From Fulvivirga lutimaris (GTDB lineage: Bacteria; Bacteroidota; Bacteroidia; Cytophagales; Cyclobacteriaceae), in the NCBI RefSeq assembly GCF_009711525.1, contig NZ_SMLV01000431.1, positions 18,849 to 62,346 of the forward strand: DNA of 43,498 nucleotides, given 5' to 3'. Below are positions 19,079 to 28,300 of the stretch, in pieces; position 1 is the stretch's first letter; each line of letters opens with the position of its first letter. The notes under the pieces were generated by a model. The model was not told the origin of the DNA and ran no database searches. It saw only the letters and a list, made by a program, of their open reading frames with translations. A program made the position numbers and the translations under genes.

Positions 19079-20416
19079 GTGCTGAAACTGCATCGACATA
19101 CCTTCAAACATGGTGTTCATCCTCCGGAAAACAAAACAGAGACTAATGGCCAGCCTATTCGCCAGTTTCCTTTTGCTCCATTACTTATTTTACCTATTGC
19201 ACAAAACATTGGAGCTCCTTCTAAAGTAATTGTTAAAGAAGGTCAGGAAGTAGTACGTGGGCAGCAACTGGCAGAGGCAGACGGTTATCTTTCTGTTCCT
19301 TTACATTCCCCGGCTTCAGGTAAAATTAGAAAAATCTCAAATGTGCCTACAATCTCAGGCAAGATGACGTCAGGTATCTATTTAGAGCCTTTTCCATCTT
19401 CAACTCAGGAAGTACAGGAAGGCACCCCTATAGATGTAGAATCAGCAATACCTGAAGAGATTCTTAATGGCATTCAAAATGCCGGAATTGTAGGATTAGG
19501 AGGTGCAGCATTTCCAACACACGCCAAACTCAAAATACCCGAAGGAAAATATTGCGATGTATTGATTATCAACGGTATAGAATGCGAGCCTTACCTCACT
19601 ACTGACCATCGTGTGATGCTCGAACAACCTGAAGATATCCTACTAGGAATCAAGTACTTATTAAAAGCTACTAAAGCTAATCGTGCAATTATAGGCATTG
19701 AAGCTAATAAACAGGATGCTGCTGATTTTCTTAGCAATTATCTAAAATCTGAAGACTTAATATCGGTAGAAGTAGTACCAGTGAAGTACCCCCAGGGTGC
19801 TGAAAAAATGCTGATCACTTCACTTTTAAACAAAGAGGTGCCTTCAGGAGGATTACCTATAGATGTGAACGCTGTGGTGGTGAATGTTGCTACTACAGCT
19901 GAGATAGGACGTTTATTACCACATGGTCGTGGTATACAAGAGCGTGTAATAACCATTACTGGCTCAGGAGTAAAGAAAAAAGGCAACTATCTAATACCTA
20001 TAGGTACCCCACTCAGGTATGTGTTAGATCAGGTTGGTGTGGAAGAGTCCATAAGCGAAGTTTATATGGGTGGACCAATGATGGGAGTTGCGGTATCCAA
20101 TTTGGACATCTCCATTGTCAAAGGCACCTCCGGTATAGTAGTATTTAACAATAACCATGTAAAAAGGGCTGAGCGGATTTATCCATGTATCAAGTGCGGT
20201 GCTTGTGTAGATGCCTGTCCTTTATCTCTAAATCCGTCAAAACTGGGTATTTTGGCCAAGTTTGAGGAATACGATCAGATGGCTGCCGATTACCATCTTA
20301 TGGACTGCTTTGAATGCGGTTCGTGTTCTTATGTATGCCCTTCACACATACCTCTGGTTCAATATTTCAGACTATCAAAATCCATAGTCAGGAAACGAAA
20401 AGCAGCAGCATGTTAG
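19079..20416 (+). CDS. rnfC: Rnf electron transport complex subunit C
   Basis: Peripheral subunit of the Rnf ferredoxin:NAD+ oxidoreductase, the NADH/FMN site of the complex (NuoF-like fold). 445 residues. It opens with TFKHGVHPPENK, the RnfC signature, so the GTG at 19079 (4 bases after the POR stop) is the likely start; no ATG is available. A Rossmann-like core follows (GIVGLGGAAFPTHAK, NGIECEPYLTTDHR). Two [4Fe-4S] motifs begin at C370 (CIKCGACVDACP) and C410 (CFECGSCSYVCP). It lacks the long C-terminal repeat tail of some proteobacterial RnfC. Its stop overlaps the rnfD start. Confidence 0.95.
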   Translation: MLKLHRHTFKHGVHPPENKTETNGQPIRQFPFAPLLILPIAQNIGAPSKVIVKEGQEVVRGQQLAEADGYLSVPLHSPASGKIRKISNVPTISGKMTSGIYLEPFPSSTQEVQEGTPIDVESAIPEEILNGIQNAGIVGLGGAAFPTHAKLKIPEGKYCDVLIINGIECEPYLTTDHRVMLEQPEDILLGIKYLLKATKANRAIIGIEANKQDAADFLSNYLKSEDLISVEVVPVKYPQGAEKMLITSLLNKEVPSGGLPIDVNAVVVNVATTAEIGRLLPHGRGIQERVITITGSGVKKKGNYLIPIGTPLRYVLDQVGVEESISEVYMGGPMMGVAVSNLDISIVKGTSGIVVFNNNHVKRAERIYPCIKCGACVDACPLSLNPSKLGILAKFEEYDQMAADYHLMDCFECGSCSYVCPSHIPLVQYFRLSKSIVRKRKAAAC

Positions 20417-21423
20417 GCAAGACACTAAATATTAGCACCTCACCACACCTAACAAAAGGTATAAGTGTGGAAGTCATCATGCGAAATGTTGTATATGCCT
20501 TAATGCCTACAGCTCTCTTTAGTGTTTATTCTTTTGGCATAAATGCCGCATTGGTATTGATCACAGCTGTTACATCCAGCTTACTAACAGAACACTTCTT
20601 ATGTCGCATTACCAAAAAATCCAGTACTGTTTCAGATTGGTCAGCCGTTATAACAGGCTTATTGTTGGGATTGACACTCCCTCCAATCTTTCCGCTATGG
20701 ATGACCTTTTTGGGTGGTATGGTGGCCATTGCAATGGGAAAATTCCTTTTCGGTGGACTTGGCTATAACGTCTTCAACCCAGCTTTAGTAGGTCGAGCAG
20801 TGTTGCAGGCTGCCTTTCCGGTTGCCATCACTACTTGGTATGCAGGATTTATGGATGATCGCTTTTCAACCATCCATTCTTCCATTTTAACACTTCCTTT
20901 TATGGAGCCTATTATTGATGGTTTTTCAGGTGCAACACCCTTGTCTGCCTTCAAATTTGATGGAGTAACTACAGATACTACAGATCTAGCTTTAGGACTC
21001 ACAAGTGGATCAGCAGGTGAAACCAGTGCTGTTTTGATCCTTTTAGGAGGTACTTATCTGGTTATCAGAAATTTTATGAATTGGCGAATACCGATAGCCA
21101 TTTTGATAACAGTGCTTCTTTTTAGTGGCATCCTTTACTGGATTGATCCTGGCCAATATCCATCGCCATTCTTTATGCTTTTCTCAGGAGGATTAATGCT
21201 TGGAGCTGTATTTATGGCTACAGACATGGTTGCTTCACCAATTACATCAGCAGGAGTGATACTCTATGGCGTTATTATAGGGGTATTGGTGGTAGTGATC
21301 CGTATTTGGGGAGGTCTTCCTGAAGGTGTGATGTATGCCATTTTATTGGCTAACGCAATGTCTCCACACATTGATCGTCTGATACAATATCGGGTATATG
21401 GCACAAAAACAAAAACCTCATGA
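20410..21423 (+). CDS. rnfD: Rnf complex membrane subunit D
   Basis: Integral membrane subunit carrying a covalently bound FMN, part of the ion-pumping path. The ATG at 20410 gives 337 residues and overlaps the rnfC stop by 7 bases; a longer upstream reading would run through rnfC and is rejected. Multiple membrane helices, and the SGATPLSAF motif in which Thr176 is the expected FMN-phosphoester site. The C-terminal LGAVFMATDMVASPIT segment is typical of the NqrB/RnfD family. Confidence 0.95.
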   Translation: MLGKTLNISTSPHLTKGISVEVIMRNVVYALMPTALFSVYSFGINAALVLITAVTSSLLTEHFLCRITKKSSTVSDWSAVITGLLLGLTLPPIFPLWMTFLGGMVAIAMGKFLFGGLGYNVFNPALVGRAVLQAAFPVAITTWYAGFMDDRFSTIHSSILTLPFMEPIIDGFSGATPLSAFKFDGVTTDTTDLALGLTSGSAGETSAVLILLGGTYLVIRNFMNWRIPIAILITVLLFSGILYWIDPGQYPSPFFMLFSGGLMLGAVFMATDMVASPITSAGVILYGVIIGVLVVVIRIWGGLPEGVMYAILLANAMSPHIDRLIQYRVYGTKTKTS

Positions 21424-22094
21424 CGAATCAGGAGACCATACCGACCGCCAATAGCTTTCACATGCTTCGTGCCATGGTGGGTATAGGAACACTTTGCGGA
21501 TTACTGATTGTATTGACCTATGAAGGCACACTCCCCAGGATAGAGCAACTGAGGGCTCAAGCATTGCAAGAGGCAATTTTTAAGGTATTACCCGGCATTT
21601 CTGACACTCGTGCATATGCATACAAGGATGGTGCTTTTCAATTGGCAGCTGATGATGACCAAGTGATTGTCTATGCCGGCTATGATGATACTGGCACTTT
21701 CAAAGGAGTAGCAATTGAAGCCAGCGGTCAGGGATATGCAGATGTCATTCGGATATTATATGGATATAGTCCAGACAAACTGAAAGTTGTAGGATTTTAT
21801 GTACTGGAAAGCAAGGAAACACCAGGTCTTGGGGATAAAATTGAGATCGACCCTCAGTTTCTTTCCAATTTTTCGGCACTTGAAGTATCTCTCAATAAAG
21901 GATTAGATGCACTTGAGAATGCTGTGATTACAGTTAAAAGTGGTACTAAAGTCAATCCATGGGAAATTGATGGTATTACTGGTGCCACCATTTCATCACG
22001 GGCCATTGGTGAAATAATGGGTAGGAGCACTGAGGAATGGGTGCCAATTATTTATAAAAATCAAGAGGTTTTTAAACTAAAAGCTAATGAGTAA
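21420..22094 (+). CDS. rnfG: Rnf complex FMN-binding subunit G
   Basis: One N-terminal membrane anchor plus a periplasm-side FMN-binding domain; 224 residues. The ATG overlaps the rnfD stop (ATGA). The covalent FMN site is T-G-A-T in DGITGATISS, acceptor Thr190. The conserved ESKETPGLGDKI segment is present. No ApbE flavin transferase gene, needed to load FMN on subunits D and G, is in the window, so it must be elsewhere. Confidence 0.95.
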   Translation: MTNQETIPTANSFHMLRAMVGIGTLCGLLIVLTYEGTLPRIEQLRAQALQEAIFKVLPGISDTRAYAYKDGAFQLAADDDQVIVYAGYDDTGTFKGVAIEASGQGYADVIRILYGYSPDKLKVVGFYVLESKETPGLGDKIEIDPQFLSNFSALEVSLNKGLDALENAVITVKSGTKVNPWEIDGITGATISSRAIGEIMGRSTEEWVPIIYKNQEVFKLKANE

Positions 22095-22728
22095 CCCTAG
22101 CGATAATGCAGCCCAGAACAATCTAGCACCTTCATCAACCGATGAGTTTATCAAAGGGTTGTGGCGTGAAAATCCAGTGTTTGTTCAGGTACTTGGTATG
22201 TGCCCGGTATTGGCGGTCTCTAATACAGCATTAAATGCTCTGGCCATGGGCCTGGCCACGGCATTCGTATTACTTATGTCCAATATACTGGTATCCCTAC
22301 TGCGCAATTTTATCCCAAAGGAGGTAAGAATTGCCTCCTACATTTTGATCATAGCCACATTTGTAACAATGATAGATTATGCCATTCAAGCTATCAGCGT
22401 GGATTTGCATAAAAGTTTGGGTGCTTTTATTTCACTCATTGTAGTGAACTGCCTGATACTAAGTAGGGCAGAGGCCTTCGCTTCTAAGAATACTGTGGGA
22501 AAATCGATTTTAGATGCATTGGGCATGGGTATAGGTTTTACCATCGGTCTTTTCAGTCTTGGAGCCATTAGAGAGGTACTCGGTAATGGCTCATTCTTCG
22601 GGTATAGTCTTTTTCCTGTACAATTTCAGGAGTGGGTTGTAATGATACTACCAGCAGGTGGCTTTTTCACACTAGCTGCATGGTTGCTCTTATTCAATGT
22701 AATTAAGAAGAAAAATTCAAAGGCATGA
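22087..22728 (+). CDS. rnfE: Rnf complex membrane subunit E
   Basis: Polytopic NqrD/RnfE-family subunit of 213 residues that overlaps rnfG by 8 bases. The signature GMCPVLAVSNTALNALAMG holds Cys39, and VNCLILSRAEAF holds Cys122. In the family these two Cys, with their partners in RnfA, hold an intramembrane [2Fe-2S] cluster. It is slightly longer than usual at the N-terminus, a short hydrophilic leader before FIKGLWRENPVF. Confidence 0.95.
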   Translation: MSNPSDNAAQNNLAPSSTDEFIKGLWRENPVFVQVLGMCPVLAVSNTALNALAMGLATAFVLLMSNILVSLLRNFIPKEVRIASYILIIATFVTMIDYAIQAISVDLHKSLGAFISLIVVNCLILSRAEAFASKNTVGKSILDALGMGIGFTIGLFSLGAIREVLGNGSFFGYSLFPVQFQEWVVMILPAGGFFTLAAWLLLFNVIKKKNSKA

Positions 22729-23306
22729 ATCAGGCATCACTTACCCAAATATTTATTAATGCCTGTCTGGTTAATAATTTCGTATTGGCTTATTTCTTAG
22801 GTATTTGCCCCTTTTTAGGTGTTTCAGGTAAGATTGACACGGCAAGCAAAATGGGAGGAGCTGTCACCTTTGTAATGCTAATTAGCTCTATGGCCGCTTA
22901 TGGCATAAATAGTTTGCTGATAGCCATCAATGCTCCCTTTCTACAGCTAATTAGCTACATTGTTGTCATCGCTTCAACGGTACAACTGGTAGAAATGATG
23001 GTAAAAAAGATGAGCCCGTCACTCTTTAGGGCTTTAGGGATTTTCCTGCCATTGATAACGACTAACTGTGCTATCCTGGGGTTAGCACTATTTCAAACCA
23101 ATAAAGGATATGATTTCATCCAAAGTATAGTGTATGCATTAGGTGCAGGGGCGGGCTTTACTTTAGCATTAGTACTTATTGCGGGGTTTAGAGAGCAACT
23201 GGAGCTTGCTGAAGTTCCTGAGGTCATTAGAGGAACAGTTCTTACCCTTATTGTTGCAGGCATCTTGTCGCTGGCATTTATGGGATTTTCAGGTTTAGGA
23301 AGTTAA
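22725..23306 (+). CDS. rnfA: Rnf complex membrane subunit A
   Basis: 193-residue NqrE/RnfA-family subunit with six predicted membrane helices, in inverted topology relative to RnfE. The ATG overlaps the rnfE stop by 4 bases. GICPFLGVSGK holds Cys28 and TTNCAILGLALF holds Cys115, the partner ligands of the intramembrane [2Fe-2S] site. Length and motifs are canonical. Confidence 0.95.
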   Translation: MNQASLTQIFINACLVNNFVLAYFLGICPFLGVSGKIDTASKMGGAVTFVMLISSMAAYGINSLLIAINAPFLQLISYIVVIASTVQLVEMMVKKMSPSLFRALGIFLPLITTNCAILGLALFQTNKGYDFIQSIVYALGAGAGFTLALVLIAGFREQLELAEVPEVIRGTVLTLIVAGILSLAFMGFSGLGS

Positions 23307-23316
23307 AAAGTATTGA

Positions 23317-23517
23317 ATGATGGAAAAATATGCAATTGGGATACTTGGAATTATAGGAATGATGCTTATCTGGACAGTAGTCCAGCGCGCATGGAAAAAG
23401 GCCTTTCCAGATCATCATATCAATGAAGATGTGTTGGCTGGAAGGTCGGATTGTGGTAGTTGTGGTTGCACTACAAAATGTATAAATAAAAATTCAGAAT
23501 TAAGGAATAAAGGATAA
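23317..23517 (+). CDS. Small single-helix membrane protein with Cys cluster, possible Rnf maturation or accessory factor
   Basis: 66 residues: one N-terminal membrane helix (about 5-23), a basic patch, then a Cys-rich tail CGSCGCTTKC (C46, C49, C51, C55). Two ATGs in tandem (23317, 23320) could start it. It sits 10 bases after rnfA and 4 before the FNR gene, firmly inside the operon. The layout recalls NqrM, the small Cys protein that loads iron for the NqrDE [2Fe-2S] site, but the Cys spacing differs and I cannot call it NqrM. Small FeoB-associated Cys-rich proteins have a similar look. Role inferred only from position. Confidence 0.7.
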   Translation: MMEKYAIGILGIIGMMLIWTVVQRAWKKAFPDHHINEDVLAGRSDCGSCGCTTKCINKNSELRNKG

Positions 23518-23521
23518 CGCC

Positions 23522-24379
23522 ATGGCACATTTATCAGATTACGATATCAGGAAACAATATTTTGCAACGGTAAAGAAGACAAGAAGGCTAAGCCCTGAAA
23601 ACACTGAGGAAGTACGGGAGATCATCATAGAATTGAAAGACCCAGCCTTTGAATGCGAAATAGATCAGAGCTTTGGTGTATTACTAGATCATAAAGATGA
23701 ATTTGGTAATACGCTTCATCACCGGCTATACAGTGTGGCCGATTTACCATCTAAAAGTAAGAACAAAACCAGAATTACGATGCTTGTAAAGCGTTGTAAT
23801 TATGTAGATGCATTTAGTGGTGAGCAACAGAAAGGTATTGCCTCTAACTATCTATGTGATCGGAAGGTGGGTGACGAAATAAGGATCACAGGACCTTATC
23901 CACTTCCCTTTTCTGTTCCTGAAGATAAGGAATCAAACCTCGTCCTTATTGGAATGGGAACAGGCATTGCACCATTCAGAGCTTTCATAAAGCATATTTA
24001 TAATAATGTGAAAGACTGGAAAGGCAGGATCTTACTGTTCTATGGAGCGCAAAGCGGTCTTGAACTTCTCTATCAAAATGAAATTGATGATGACCTCACC
24101 AATTATTATAGTGAAGAGACGTTTAAGGCGATTCATGCATTCAGTCCCCGCCCATTATGGCATGACCCGGTAGTGCTGGAACAAACAATTGAAGAAAGGG
24201 CTGAAGAGATTGCAGAAATGCTTGAGGTACTAAACACTTACATCTACGTTTCAGGTCATGAAAAAGTTAAAGAGGGACTTGATAAAGCCTTTGCACATGT
24301 AATGGGTTCCCAAGAGAAATGGGAAGTACGCAAAGCAGAATTGATAGCAGGAAAAAAATGGGTTGAGCTTATTTACTAA
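23522..24379 (+). CDS. Plant-type ferredoxin-NADP+ reductase
   Basis: FAD flavoprotein of 285 residues that exchanges electrons between ferredoxin and NADP(H). The FAD motif RLYSVA (R68-Y70-S71), the GPYPLPF segment, the nucleotide-binding GMGTGIAPFRAF from G144, and YVSGHEKVKEGLD are all present. The chain ends in a C-terminal Tyr285 (WVELIY), as in plastid-type FNR where the last Tyr stacks on FAD. It resembles the FNR-like reductases of the BoxA/plant class rather than the thioredoxin-reductase-like FNRs of Firmicutes. It lies between the Cys-cluster gene and rnfB, an unusual position that couples the NADP pool to the Rnf operon. Confidence 0.9.
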   Translation: MAHLSDYDIRKQYFATVKKTRRLSPENTEEVREIIIELKDPAFECEIDQSFGVLLDHKDEFGNTLHHRLYSVADLPSKSKNKTRITMLVKRCNYVDAFSGEQQKGIASNYLCDRKVGDEIRITGPYPLPFSVPEDKESNLVLIGMGTGIAPFRAFIKHIYNNVKDWKGRILLFYGAQSGLELLYQNEIDDDLTNYYSEETFKAIHAFSPRPLWHDPVVLEQTIEERAEEIAEMLEVLNTYIYVSGHEKVKEGLDKAFAHVMGSQEKWEVRKAELIAGKKWVELIY

Positions 24380-24390
24380 TTAATGAATAG

Positions 24391-25257
24391 ATGTCAATAT
24401 TAATTGCGGTAGCTGCACTCGGGGGACTGACCCTTTTACTGGCCATCATGTTAGTGATTGCTCAGCGAAAGCTGTACGTCTATGAAGATCCTCGCATTGA
24501 TGTTGTCGAGGATTTATTGCCGCATGCCAATTGCGGTGCTTGTGGATTTCCTGGCTGCAGACCATTTGCTGAAGCATTGGTGAGTGGTGAAGTGTTGCCA
24601 GGCAAGTGTACCGTTAGCTCGGATGAGGGAAGAGAAAATATTGCTTCCTACTTAGGTGTTTTGCTCGGCAGTGAAGAAAAACAAGTAGCCAGATTGGCCT
24701 GCGCTGGCGGTACCAATGTAGCTAGAAACAAGGCTAACTATAAAGGATTAGAAACATGTACCGCTGCCTCACTGGTTTCAGGAGGTGGTAAGGGATGTTT
24801 TTGGGGGTGCCTGGGGATGGGTGACTGTAAGACCGTCTGCGATTTTGATGCCATTCATATGGATGAGCATTCACTACCAGTGGTAGATATTAATAAATGT
24901 ACCGCTTGTGGTGATTGTGTAGAAGTTTGCCCTAAGGATCTATTTTCAATTCAGCCAGTAAGTCACCAATTATGGGTGGCTTGTAAGAACCTTGAAAAAG
25001 GCGATGAGATTCTGGAAGAATGCCAGGTAGGATGTACTGCGTGTGGTCGTTGTGCCATGGATGCTCCAGGAGATCTCATTACTATGATAAATAACCTTCC
25101 GGTGGTCAATTACACCCTTGAGCATCAAAACCAAATGCCTATTGAAAGATGTCCAACCGGTGCCATAGTTTGGTTGGATAAAAAATTAGGAGCTATTAAA
25201 GGTAAAGAAAGCAAAAGCATTATTCGTAAGGGAGAACGCGAGACCGGTTATTCTTAA
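24391..25257 (+). CDS. rnfB: Rnf complex ferredoxin-accepting subunit B
   Basis: Entry point for ferredoxin electrons into Rnf. 288 residues, N-terminal membrane helix (2-24). The Fe-S domain ligands C48/C51/C56/C73 are followed by polyferredoxin motifs at C136/140/146/150, C170/173/176/180 and C211/215/218/221, with a last Cys at 254. A basic tail ends the protein. In most bacteria rnfB is adjacent to rnfA or precedes rnfC; here it comes last, after the FNR gene. 167 bases follow before korA, so the first transcript may end here. Confidence 0.95.
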   Translation: MSILIAVAALGGLTLLLAIMLVIAQRKLYVYEDPRIDVVEDLLPHANCGACGFPGCRPFAEALVSGEVLPGKCTVSSDEGRENIASYLGVLLGSEEKQVARLACAGGTNVARNKANYKGLETCTAASLVSGGGKGCFWGCLGMGDCKTVCDFDAIHMDEHSLPVVDINKCTACGDCVEVCPKDLFSIQPVSHQLWVACKNLEKGDEILEECQVGCTACGRCAMDAPGDLITMINNLPVVNYTLEHQNQMPIERCPTGAIVWLDKKLGAIKGKESKSIIRKGERETGYS

Positions 25258-25424
25258 ATAATTGTGTTGCGAGAAGTTGATTCATAAATGACCTTAACAA
25301 AAAGGGGAATTCACTCAAAGAAAACTATCGCTACCGAGTTGACATAACTCTTTCTATTAACTGATTTTCATCACCTAAATAGAACAATATACTTCGTTAT
25401 TTAGTTGAGCACAAAGAATTTATC

Positions 25425-27320
25425 ATGCAAAGCACTTCCAACACAACCACAACAAAAACGGATATAATCTTTGATCGTAAAACCATTAAAGAAGCAGTTG
25501 TAGAAATTGTGAGTGATTCCGGTGAGGGAGCTCAAAAGTGCGGCCAGAGCCTTGGTGCTATTTCTGCTAAAATGGGCAACGGAGTCTGGACGGTTGAAAT
25601 TATTCCAGCAGAAATTCAACCTCCGGCAAGGTCTAAAGCCGGAGCCTCAGGTATCAGGGTCAGGATGGGCAGCAACAAAGTAACCAATATGGGCGACCAT
25701 GCAGATATAGTTGTTGCCTTAAATGAACAGGTACTTTATGGTAGAATTGATCAAAATGCTTATAAATCAGGCACTTATCTTCTTATAGAGAATAAATGGG
25801 CTACACATACTCCAGAAACTCAAAAGGCATATGAAGAGTCACTAGCACAATTCAAGGAGCTCGGCTATATCATTCATGAAATACCTATGGAAAAGGAATG
25901 CCTTAAGCATGTAAGTGATGCGAGAAAGGGCAAGAATATGTGGGTATTGGGCTTGCTCTGCAATATTTATGATAGAGACCTTGAAATTGCAGCTAATCAA
26001 ATAAAATATGTATTCCGCAAAAAGAGCGATAAAATCATCCAGAGTAATCTGGATTTGTTACATGCCGGTTATGCATGGGCTAATGAGAATCTGCCCATGC
26101 ACTTCACGATACCAAGCCGATTGAGTGATGAAGATTTTGTTGTGATGAATGGAAATGAGGCCCTTAGTTTAGGGGTTATGGCTGCTGATATAGAGGTATG
26201 TTCAATGTACCCAATTACACCAGCTACCTCGGCTACACATGCTATGGCTGAAACTATTGAATCTGCCGGAGGCATTATTCATCAGGCTGAAGATGAAATA
26301 GCAGCGATAGGTTTTGCAATTGGCGCTTCCTATGCTGGAAAAACGGCAGTGACAATAACCTCAGGACCAGGAATAGCTCTAAAAACGGAATTTATTGGTT
26401 TGGCCGTTATGGCCGAAATACCACTTGTAATTATAGATGTACAGCGAGGCGGCCCATCAACTGGCCTGCCAACCAAGGTGGAGCAGGGTGATCTATTGGC
26501 CGTACTGTATGGAGCTGCAGGAGATGCTCCTAAGATTGTTTTGGCACCATCTACTATTGAAGAATGCTTTCACTATATCATCCTTGCAAGAAAACTGGCT
26601 GACTCTTTTAGATCACCGGTATTTGTACTAACCGATGCTAACCTGGCTACCGGTGTTCAGCCATTTCCAAGACCAACTATTAAACCAGATTGGTTTACTG
26701 GCCCCGCAAATCAGGCTCCATGGAAAAAAGGAGTAAAAGCATATGATTGGGATGCAGAAACCGGACTTAGTGATCGCCCTATTCCAGGCCAAAAAGGAGG
26801 GATGTATACCTTAACTGGCTTGGCGCATGATGAGGAAAGTCATGTGGCCTATGACCCTTCTATTAATCAGCGCGCAGCAGAAAGCAGAAGTAGAAAGCTG
26901 GCGGCATTACATAAGACACTTAAAGTACCAGTAGTTAATGGAAGCGAAACCGGGGATTTATTACTTGTTGGCTGGGGTTCTACACGTGGGGCCATAGAAG
27001 AGGCTGTTGAACGGGCGAGGGAAAAAGGCGCTAATGTAAGTAGTCTGCATTTACACTTTTTAAGTCCAATAGAACCCGGGTTAAAAGGCATATTTTCAAA
27101 ATTTAAAAAGGTAATGACTGTGGAAATCAACTACAGTGATACTATTGGAAACCCTTTGATCACCGAAGAAAACAGGCGTTATGCTCAATTAGCATGGTAC
27201 CTAAGGGCACATACCCTTATGGATGTAGACTGCTTTAGCAACGTTTATGGGCAGCCACTTAGCCCTATACAAATATTGAAAATGATGGAGAAGCAACTCG
27301 ATTTAACTTTAATTGATTAA
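25425..27320 (+). CDS. korA: 2-oxoacid (2-oxoglutarate):ferredoxin oxidoreductase, fused gamma-alpha subunit
   Basis: With KorB, decarboxylates a 2-oxoacid (most likely 2-oxoglutarate) to the acyl-CoA with reduction of ferredoxin. 631 residues. The N-terminal gamma domain (about 10-190) shows GEGAQKCGQSLG, then the alpha domain starts near MNGNEALSLGVMAADI. It contains the CSMYPITPATSATH substrate/TPP-contact motif, EDEIAAIGFAIGAS, TSGPGIALKTEF and GGPSTGLPTK, all standard. No ferredoxin domain is present, as is normal for this type. The 166-base gap upstream could hold its own promoter. Relatives include 2-oxoisovalerate enzymes, so the exact substrate is inferred. Confidence 0.93.
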   Translation: MQSTSNTTTTKTDIIFDRKTIKEAVVEIVSDSGEGAQKCGQSLGAISAKMGNGVWTVEIIPAEIQPPARSKAGASGIRVRMGSNKVTNMGDHADIVVALNEQVLYGRIDQNAYKSGTYLLIENKWATHTPETQKAYEESLAQFKELGYIIHEIPMEKECLKHVSDARKGKNMWVLGLLCNIYDRDLEIAANQIKYVFRKKSDKIIQSNLDLLHAGYAWANENLPMHFTIPSRLSDEDFVVMNGNEALSLGVMAADIEVCSMYPITPATSATHAMAETIESAGGIIHQAEDEIAAIGFAIGASYAGKTAVTITSGPGIALKTEFIGLAVMAEIPLVIIDVQRGGPSTGLPTKVEQGDLLAVLYGAAGDAPKIVLAPSTIEECFHYIILARKLADSFRSPVFVLTDANLATGVQPFPRPTIKPDWFTGPANQAPWKKGVKAYDWDAETGLSDRPIPGQKGGMYTLTGLAHDEESHVAYDPSINQRAAESRSRKLAALHKTLKVPVVNGSETGDLLLVGWGSTRGAIEEAVERAREKGANVSSLHLHFLSPIEPGLKGIFSKFKKVMTVEINYSDTIGNPLITEENRRYAQLAWYLRAHTLMDVDCFSNVYGQPLSPIQILKMMEKQLDLTLID

Positions 27321-27323
27321 CAG

Positions 27324-28286
27324 ATGATTGCCTTACAACCAGATTTTTGTGACATCGCACTTCCAGAAGGAGAGCATTATAGTATAGAAGACTATGCAAG
27401 TAGCAAGGCAAGATGGTGTTCCGGATGCGGTGCGCATACCATATTAAACTCCGTTCAAAAATTATGTAATGATAAGCAATTGCCACCCGAGAAGACTGTT
27501 TTCGTATCAGGAATCGGCTGTAGTAGCCGTTTTCCTCACTATATGAAAACCTATGGCTTTCATGGTTTACATGGGCGTGCATTTCCTGTAGCATGTGGTG
27601 TGAAGTTCAGAAGACCTGATTTAAACGTATTCGTTATAACTGGTGATGGCGATTGCTGCTCTATTGGTGCGGGCCATTGGGTGCATGCCATTCGTTACAA
27701 CATGAAGATGGTAGTATTGCTCTTTGATAACGCTATTTATGGATTAACAAAGAAGCAAACTTCACCTACTAGTCCTTTTGGCACAGTTTCAAATACGCAT
27801 CCCGCGGGTTCGGTACTTCCACCGATCAATCCTATTCAGGCCACACTAGGCTTACCAAATGTATCTTTTGTAGCACAAACCGTGGACTGGAAACCTGCCC
27901 ACCTGAACGCTACTCTTAAAAAGGCATTCGATCATCCTGGACTTGCGTTTGTCAGAATTGTGCAAAGGTGTCCTATCTGGATGCGTGACAGCTACGAGCC
28001 GACAGTTAAAGACCCTGATGCCATCACGGTGCTGAATCATGAGAATGGTATTGTGCTGGATGAAAAGGCATTAAAGAAATTCCGTCATGTGAATGAGCAT
28101 GATCCTTCAGACATACTTAAAGCACGTGAAGCAGCTGAAATGGTCAAGGAGACTACACCCATTGGCCTTTTCTATCAAAATAAAGAAGCTATCCGATATG
28201 ATGAATATGGAGCACATAATCTGGGTACAGCTGTTGAAGATCGTATTGGGGCAATTAATTCAATGATGGACAGATATGCAATATAA
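27324..28286 (+). CDS. korB: 2-oxoacid (2-oxoglutarate):ferredoxin oxidoreductase beta subunit
   Basis: TPP- and [4Fe-4S]-binding catalytic subunit, 320 residues, 3 bases after korA. WCSGCGAHT supplies two cluster Cys (about 32 and 35) and VSGIGCSSRFP the next. The TPP motif GDGDCC lies near residue 107, ending with the FDNAIYGLTKKQTSPTSP segment. All the catalytic signatures are intact, in contrast to the gene that follows. Confidence 0.94.
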   Translation: MIALQPDFCDIALPEGEHYSIEDYASSKARWCSGCGAHTILNSVQKLCNDKQLPPEKTVFVSGIGCSSRFPHYMKTYGFHGLHGRAFPVACGVKFRRPDLNVFVITGDGDCCSIGAGHWVHAIRYNMKMVVLLFDNAIYGLTKKQTSPTSPFGTVSNTHPAGSVLPPINPIQATLGLPNVSFVAQTVDWKPAHLNATLKKAFDHPGLAFVRIVQRCPIWMRDSYEPTVKDPDAITVLNHENGIVLDEKALKKFRHVNEHDPSDILKAREAAEMVKETTPIGLFYQNKEAIRYDEYGAHNLGTAVEDRIGAINSMMDRYAI

Positions 28287-28300
28287 TAAATGCTATAAAA

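Noticed and set aside
20314-20409. Longer N-terminus for RnfD
   Set aside because: It would read through the Cys motif region of rnfC in another frame; the ATG at 20410 gives a normal RnfD and a typical short overlap.
23317-23517. Calling the small Cys protein NqrM
   Set aside because: The Cys spacing and surrounding residues do not match what I know of NqrM closely enough; kept as an unnamed accessory factor.
25339-25344. TTGACA sigma70-like -35 box before korA
   Set aside because: Bacteroidota do not use this -35 element, and no convincing -10 or TAnnTTTG element follows at the right spacing.
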